Source of the DNA: Flavobacteriaceae bacterium
GTDB lineage: Bacteria > Bacteroidota > Bacteroidia > Flavobacteriales > Flavobacteriaceae
Direction: 5' to 3'
Assembly (NCBI GenBank): GCA_004762155.1
Contig: SIHP01000016.1
Span: 1 to 64,000 of the forward strand
DNA length: 64,000 bases
Shown: piece by piece, positions 59,059 through 64,000 of the stretch
How positions within the stretch are numbered: the stretch's first letter is position 1
How the letters are laid out: every line of letters starts with the position of its first letter
Position numbers and translations under genes: made by a program
Notes under the pieces: generated by a model
What the model was told of the DNA's origin: nothing
Database searches by the model: none
What the model saw: the letters and a program-made list of their open reading frames with translations, nothing else

Positions 59059-61392
59059 ATGAATAAGCTAATCAAATATGTATTTGTACTGTTCTTATCA
59101 GTACAAGTTCAGGCACAAACTCAAGAAAAAATAATAACAGGAACAGTAACTTCAGCAACCGATGGTTTGCCATTACCTGGAGTTAGTGTTATAATTAAAG
59201 GTGTATTGAGAGGTACGAATACCGATTTTGATGGAAATTATAAAATAAAAGTAAGAGAAAATGATGTTTTAATATTTTCCAGTCTAGGTTTTGTAACTAA
59301 AGAAGTTACCATTGCTAAGCAAAATGTTATATCAGTTGCTTTAGAAGAAGATAGTCAGGTTTTAGACGAAGTAGTTGTTGTTGGATATGGAACAGTTAAA
59401 AAATCACATTTAACAGCTAGTGTTTCAAGAGTTAGAGGAGAATCAATTTCAAGAAGACAGACAAAACGACAACAACAAAAAGCATATCAAAATCAATTAG
59501 TGAACCAAATAAAATCTAATGTAGTAGAAGAATCTTTACAAGGAAAAGCTGTAGGAGTGAATATTGAAAATAAACGTAGTTCAACTATTATAATAAGAGG
59601 AGTTGGTTCTGTATCCAATACTCAAAAACCTTTAGTTATTATTGATGGAAGGGTTTCTTCTTATGAAATATTAGAAAAATTAAATCCTAAAAATTTAAAA
59701 GCTATAGATGTATTAAAAGATGCCAATAGTACTGCAATTTATGGAAGTAGAGGAAGTAATGGAGTACTTCTTATTACTACTAAAAATGTCAAGAATAATA
59801 CAAAAAAAGAACCTTTATATATTGTAGATGGAGTGCCTATTAAAAAGGAGAATAATTATATTATAGCTAACTTATCAAAAGAGAGTATTAAAAATAAAAA
59901 AGAGTATAAGAAATCAAAAGCTAAAAAGAAATTTGGTAAAGTTGCTAAACATGGTTGTATAGTTATTACTACAAATAAAGGAAATTTTAGAGTTAATAAT
60001 AATGAAAGTTATGCCGTTATAGAAGAGAACAATTTTGAAAGAACATCATTATCACCTTTATCAACCTTTTCTATAGATGTAGATAAAGCTTCATATAGTA
60101 ATGTTAGGCGAATGATTAATAATGGTATGGCAATAGAGCCAGATGCTGTAAAAATTGAAGAAATGATTAATTATTTCGATTATAAATATCCGCAACCTAC
60201 AGGAGAACATCCTTTTTCAATTACTACAGAAGTAGCTAAAACTCCTTGGCATAATAACACAAAAATTGTAAAAATTGGTTTGCAAGGAAAAACGTATGAT
60301 AATGAAGAATTACCAGCTTCTAATCTTACTTTTTTAATAGATGTTTCAGGTTCTATGAATTCACAAAATAAATTACCGTTATTAAAATCAGCATTTAAAC
60401 TACTTGTAACTCAATTGAGAGGAAAAGACAAAGTTGCTATTGTAGTTTATGCAGGTGCAGCAGGTGTAGTATTAAAACCAACATCAGGAAACAATAAAGA
60501 AAAGATTTTAAAAGCTTTAGATGGATTAAGCTCTGGAGGTTCAACAGCAGGAGGTGAAGGTATTAAGTTGGCATATAAACTAGCAAAAGAGAACTTTAAG
60601 AAACAAGGAAATAATAGAGTTATTTTAGCTACCGATGGAGATTTTAATGTTGGTGCTTCTAGTGATATAGCAATGAAAGAATTGATAGAGGAAGAAAGAA
60701 AATCCGGAGTGTTTTTATCTGTTTTAGGTTTTGGTTATGGAAATTATAAAGATGCTAAGTTAGAGGTTTTAGCAGACAAAGGAAACGGAAATCATGCTTA
60801 TATAGACAATATGCAAGAAGCACAAAAAGTTTTTGGAAAAGAGTTTGGAGGTACTTTATATACTATTGCTAAAGATGTAAAAATTCAAATAGAATTTAAT
60901 CCTAATAAAGTACAAGCATATAGATTGATAGGTTATGAAAATAGAATGTTAGCAAATGAAGATTTTATAGATGATACAAAAGATGCTGGAGAGTTAGGGA
61001 GCGGACATAGTGTTACTGCTCTTTATGAAATAGTTCCTACAGGTGTAGCTATAGATTATTTAAAAGAAGTAAACGATTTAAAATATAGAAAAGTGGATGA
61101 GGTTTCAAAAGATTTTAATGATGAATTATTTACAGTGAAGTTTCGATATAAAAAACCAGATGGACTTAAAAGTAAAGAAATAATACACATCCAAAAAGAT
61201 AAGTTATCTATTGCTTCTGATGATTTAAAATTTGCATCAGCAGTAGCTTTATTTGGAATGCAATTAAGACAATCGCAATATTTTAATAATGCATCAAAAC
61301 AAGATGTTATCGCTTTAGCCAAATTAGGAAGGGGAGAAGATGAAAATGGTTATAGAGCTGAATTTTTAAGATTAGTAAAAAGCAGTTTATAG
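59059..61392 (+). CDS. SusC-like N-terminal modules fused to a YfbK-type VWA protein
   Basis: A 777-residue exported protein. A signal peptide (residues 1-20) is followed by a CarboxypepD_reg-like domain (TGTVTSATDGLPLPGVSVII; FDGNYKIKV; about 24-95). The SusC signature VVVVGYGTVKKS is at 106-115. A TonB-plug-like segment (IIIRGVGSV, LVIIDGRVS, IDVLKDANSTAIYGSRGSNG) runs to about 245, and a second, degenerate plug half (YIVDGVPIKK to IVITTNKGN) follows. Then comes the YfbK-like N-domain (FSIDVDKASYSNVRRMI, 337-353), a VWA domain with MIDAS DVSGS (428-432), and a C-terminal DUF3520-like part. There is no beta barrel. The plug modules must serve a different use, perhaps protein contact. Confidence 0.88.
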   Translation: MNKLIKYVFVLFLSVQVQAQTQEKIITGTVTSATDGLPLPGVSVIIKGVLRGTNTDFDGNYKIKVRENDVLIFSSLGFVTKEVTIAKQNVISVALEEDSQVLDEVVVVGYGTVKKSHLTASVSRVRGESISRRQTKRQQQKAYQNQLVNQIKSNVVEESLQGKAVGVNIENKRSSTIIIRGVGSVSNTQKPLVIIDGRVSSYEILEKLNPKNLKAIDVLKDANSTAIYGSRGSNGVLLITTKNVKNNTKKEPLYIVDGVPIKKENNYIIANLSKESIKNKKEYKKSKAKKKFGKVAKHGCIVITTNKGNFRVNNNESYAVIEENNFERTSLSPLSTFSIDVDKASYSNVRRMINNGMAIEPDAVKIEEMINYFDYKYPQPTGEHPFSITTEVAKTPWHNNTKIVKIGLQGKTYDNEELPASNLTFLIDVSGSMNSQNKLPLLKSAFKLLVTQLRGKDKVAIVVYAGAAGVVLKPTSGNNKEKILKALDGLSSGGSTAGGEGIKLAYKLAKENFKKQGNNRVILATDGDFNVGASSDIAMKELIEEERKSGVFLSVLGFGYGNYKDAKLEVLADKGNGNHAYIDNMQEAQKVFGKEFGGTLYTIAKDVKIQIEFNPNKVQAYRLIGYENRMLANEDFIDDTKDAGELGSGHSVTALYEIVPTGVAIDYLKEVNDLKYRKVDEVSKDFNDELFTVKFRYKKPDGLKSKEIIHIQKDKLSIASDDLKFASAVALFGMQLRQSQYFNNASKQDVIALAKLGRGEDENGYRAEFLRLVKSSL

Positions 61393-61400
61393 TTAATGAA

Positions 61401-61446
61401 ATAATTACAACATCAGTATTAAACATAATACTGATGTTGTAATTAT
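61401..61446. terminator. Strong bidirectional terminator
   Basis: A perfect 20-bp stem ATAATTACAACATCAGTATT / AATACTGATGTTGTAATTAT with a 6-nt loop. It lies between the convergent VWA-fusion (stop 61392) and barrel protein (stop 61454) genes. Confidence 0.9.
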
Positions 61447-61453
61447 TTATTAT

Positions 61454-62122
61454 TTAAAACCTATAAGCTATAGATAATCTAGCAGAATTATTGTTTAAAT
61501 CAAAAGAGAATAGAGATGAAGAATTTTCTGATCTATCATCTTTAATGTTACTTTCCTCGTCATAGTTTCTGATAGTAGTTTCACTTCCAATGCGATAAGA
61601 TATTTTTGGTAATACTTCAATACCAAGAGCTAGATGCTTGTTAAGCAAATAATTAAAACCAAGAACTCCATTAATAGAAGGAGTGTAAAAATTATATTTT
61701 GATTTATAAACACTTAAATCGGTTGAGTTGTTATAACTATTTATAGATTCACTAGTTCTATGATTATAATTAAAGCCAATATCAAATCCATATCTAAACT
61801 CTACTTTGTTAGCAACAGTATTTCTGAATTCTTTACCAATACTTATGCCAATACCATAATTTGAATTATCATATTCATAGTAGTCTATATTATTTTCTTG
61901 CCCATTTGAGAATTCAAACTCTCGCTCGTTTTGAGAATCGTAAATATCGATAGAGCTACTTAAAAGATTTAGTCTCCATAATGATTTAGCGGTTCCAAAT
62001 CTGTAAGAAATTCCATAACTGTCTGAAGAACCAAGATTAATACTAACTTCCTTTCTTTTTTCTTGTGCGATTAAGCTAGAAGTTAAAATAATTGCGCATA
62101 AGCATAAACATAATTTTTTCAT
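61454..62122 (-). CDS. Outer-membrane beta-barrel protein
   Basis: A 222-residue exported protein with a signal peptide (LCLCLCAIILTSSLIAQEK). The mature part is made of alternating amphipathic strands (EVSINLGSSDSYGISYRFG, YGIGISIGKEFR, FGFNYLLNKHLALGIEVLP) and ends in a terminal Phe (RLSIAYRF), a barrel-assembly signal. Probably an eight- to ten-strand barrel. Function unknown. Confidence 0.8.
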   Translation of the reverse strand: MKKLCLCLCAIILTSSLIAQEKRKEVSINLGSSDSYGISYRFGTAKSLWRLNLLSSSIDIYDSQNEREFEFSNGQENNIDYYEYDNSNYGIGISIGKEFRNTVANKVEFRYGFDIGFNYNHRTSESINSYNNSTDLSVYKSKYNFYTPSINGVLGFNYLLNKHLALGIEVLPKISYRIGSETTIRNYDEESNIKDDRSENSSSLFSFDLNNNSARLSIAYRF

Positions 62123-62512
62123 AATAAATAGTTTTTAATTAGGTTTACATGGCATCAAAAATGAAACCGAAAAAAAGTTAAAATGTTAAAAAAAAATTAA
62201 TAAAAAAGTAACTTAGTATGTTTCTCTAGCGTTTAAAAGAGATCAAGGTGTTTGTTAAAGTTTTGTTGTAGTTTTCTTAAAGAAAAATAGGTAATACGTA
62301 GGTTACTGAAACAAATTATCATACTATTTTTATAATAGAAAGCAATTTTATAAATAGTTTATAATACAATAATCATAAATAACATTTTAATTGATAATTT
62401 ATTTAAATACAATTTTTATTGAGTATTATACTTTAAACTCCATGTATCATTTTTCTTTAATTACATTGTTTTAATTTATCAATTTTATCCTCCAATAGAA
62501 TTACATCATTTT
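62123..62512. other. Gene-free stretch upstream of an orphan terminator
   Basis: About 390 bp with no ORF of note and no copy of the dispersed repeats. It precedes a terminator-like hairpin at 62513-62550 that no gene explains, so an RNA may be encoded here. Confidence 0.5.
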
Positions 62513-62550
62513 CCAGAATATTTTAGCCTAAAATATTCTGGATTTTTTTT
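62513..62550 (+). terminator. Orphan Rho-independent terminator
   Basis: A 15-bp stem TCCAGAATATTTTAG / CTAAAATATTCTGGA with a very short loop, followed by T8. No plus-strand gene lies upstream in the window after 61392, where another terminator already ends the preceding transcript. Confidence 0.85.
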
Positions 62551-62615
62551 CATTAAGTAAATAATAATATTAAATGTTAAAAAACATCACTTATTTTTAT
62601 TTATTCTAAATAAGT

Positions 62616-62646
62616 TTTGAAGTTAATCTTAAGTTAATTATTTTCG
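62616..62646 (+). promoter_or_regulatory. Promoter of the TonB receptor gene
   Basis: TTTG (62616-62619), 19 bases, then TATTTTCG (62639-62646), which matches TAnnTTTG except for one base. It lies after the orphan terminator and 34 bp before the ATG at 62680. Confidence 0.55.
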
Positions 62647-62679
62647 CAAAAAAAATAATTTTAATTCAATCTAAATAAA

Positions 62680-64000
62680 ATGAAAAATAAGTTAATAATT
62701 TTAATATTATTAGTTGTTTCTTTTCAAGTTTTTTCACAAAAAGGTAATGTTACAGGTAGAGTAATTGATACTTATGGAAATTCCATTGTAGATGCTAATG
62801 TGTATTTATTAGAAAATACTCAAGGAGTAAAAACAGATAATGATGGTAAATTTAAAATCAATAATTTAAAAGGTGCTTATACTTTACAAATCTCCTTTAT
62901 AGGTTTTAAAACAAAAGAAATAAAAATAAATGCACCAGTAGAATTATCTGATGTTATTTTATATGAAGGAAATGAATTGTTACAAGAAGTTGTTCTTGAA
63001 AGAAAAGGGAATAAATTTTCTCGTAAAAAAACAGCTTATGTATCTAAATTACCATTAAAAGATTTAGAAAACACTCATGTTTATTCAACCGTTACTTCTG
63101 GATTATTAGAGTCACAAGTGGTTACAAACTTAGATGAAGCAATGGCAAATGCTACAGGTATATATAAGTTATGGGAAGGAACAGGTAGAGCTCCTGGAAA
63201 TGGTACTGCATATTTTGCATCAAGAGGTTTTAGTTTACAACCTAGAATGGTAGATGGAGTTGCAGGTGTTACATTTAGTGCTATAGACCCATCGTATATA
63301 GAACGTATTGAGGTTATAAAAGGTCCTTCAGCTACATTGTTTGGTAGTACAGAAACGTCTATAGGTGGTTTAATTAATGTGGTTACTAAAAAACCTTTTG
63401 AAGGAAAAGGAGGAAGTATTTCTTATACTGGAGGTTCTTTTGGTTTAAATAGAATTTCTTTAGATTATAATACTCCTTTAGGAAAAAATAATGCACCCTT
63501 TTTTAGAGTAAATGCATCTTATTTAACACAGGATAGTTTTCAAGACGCAGGTTTTAAAAATACATTTTTTATTGCACCTTCTTTGTCACATAGAGTAAAC
63601 AATAGATTAAATATATCCATGAATATGGAATATTCACAAACAGAATCAACAAACCCTTCAATGTTATTTTTAAGACAAGGTATTCCACTTGTGGCTACTA
63701 ATATTGATGAGTTAAATATTGATCCAAATAAATCATTTACTTCTAATGATATAACTTTAGACAATTCAACATTTAATACTAGAGCTATTTTTGATTATAA
63801 AATATCTGATACTTGGACATCAAAAACAGCATTTTCTAGTAGTTATGCACAAACAAGTGGTTTATATCAATATCAATTTGATGGAGGAGCTGCAGGCTTA
63901 CTATTATTATCATCAATAACAGATCAACTTAACTATTTAGGATTAGATGATGCTACTTTAGGTTTTATTAATTCTCAAATAGATCCACTAATAAACCCAA
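62680..64000 (+). CDS. TonB-dependent siderophore-type receptor (3' end outside the window)
   Basis: An open frame runs from ATG 62680 to the window end, 440 codons without a stop. A signal peptide (LIILILLVVSFQVFSQ) is followed by a CarboxypepD_reg-like domain (GNVTGRVIDTYGNSIVDANV; DGKFKINNLKGAYTL; about 20-95). The TonB plug (about 115-235) carries RGFSLQPRMVDGV, PSYIERIEVIKGPSATLFGS and GGLINVVTKKP, typical of ferric-siderophore receptors. The barrel begins at about 245 (GGSISYTGGSFGLNRISLDY). The ligand is unknown; iron-siderophore uptake is the usual role. The rest lies to the right. Confidence 0.9.
   Translation, partial: MKNKLIILILLVVSFQVFSQKGNVTGRVIDTYGNSIVDANVYLLENTQGVKTDNDGKFKINNLKGAYTLQISFIGFKTKEIKINAPVELSDVILYEGNELLQEVVLERKGNKFSRKKTAYVSKLPLKDLENTHVYSTVTSGLLESQVVTNLDEAMANATGIYKLWEGTGRAPGNGTAYFASRGFSLQPRMVDGVAGVTFSAIDPSYIERIEVIKGPSATLFGSTETSIGGLINVVTKKPFEGKGGSISYTGGSFGLNRISLDYNTPLGKNNAPFFRVNASYLTQDSFQDAGFKNTFFIAPSLSHRVNNRLNISMNMEYSQTESTNPSMLFLRQGIPLVATNIDELNIDPNKSFTSNDITLDNSTFNTRAIFDYKISDTWTSKTAFSSSYAQTSGLYQYQFDGGAAGLLLLSSITDQLNYLGLDDATLGFINSQIDPLINP

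Overview
The window is AT-rich chromosome from a member of the Flavobacteriia (Bacteroidota), most likely a marine Flavobacteriaceae such as a Tenacibaculum or Polaribacter relative. Supporting signs are bshC (bacillithiol synthesis), a SusC-type carboxypeptidase-regulatory/plug N-terminus, a TonB-dependent receptor, many Bacteroidota-style lipoproteins (signal ending SCKK or SCTS), promoters of the TTTG-N19/20-TAnnTTTG type, and dispersed intergenic repeats carrying the motif CTTGAGCGCAGTCGAAAG. The genus is inferred, not proven.

Layout. 1-8999: an SF2 helicase with a membrane-anchored C-terminus, lipoproteins of unknown function, core trmD, small envelope proteins and a NimA-like flavoprotein. 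9101-13251: a repeat-rich zone with a 300-bp tandem duplication and inverted copies of a dispersed element. These bracket a four-gene block (GNAT, DinB, DJ-1/PfpI, isochorismatase-like), with a MocR-type regulator transcribed divergently. 14766-21036: an accessory island. It holds a TPR protein, a decayed 3' end of a second mocR-like gene, and an operon encoding a radical SAM protein, a HamA-like DUF1837 nuclease and a HamB-like helicase, that is, a Hachiman-type antiphage system with an unexpected radical SAM gene in first position. 21037-31495: lipoproteins, a class 3 lipase, a cytochrome c-like lipoprotein, PhzF with a SigZ-like sigma factor, and a nitroreductase. 31492-40758: a TPR protein, a HAD protein, and a run of stress or detoxification-type genes (Crp/Fnr regulator, MBL hydrolase, epoxide hydrolase, nitrilase).

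41287-58878 is mostly housekeeping: tRNA-Met, a START-like protein, a class IV aminotransferase, YqgE, UvrA, an ECF sigma factor followed by a 47-codon gene, an Nth glycosylase lacking its Fe-S cysteines, Bcp peroxiredoxin, a sterol desaturase-like enzyme, a BatA/pseudo-dihydroorotase operon, BshC, RlmF and a metallophosphoesterase. 59059-64000: a VWA (YfbK-like) protein fused to SusC-like N-terminal modules, an outer-membrane barrel protein, and a TonB-dependent siderophore-type receptor cut by the window end.

The strongest candidate for something undescribed is the three-gene radical SAM-HamA-HamB operon (15951-20651). Next are the mocR tail remnant beside it, the inverted-repeat-flanked gene block, and the membrane-anchored helicase at the left edge. 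No CRISPR array, transposase, integrase or rRNA gene was recognised.
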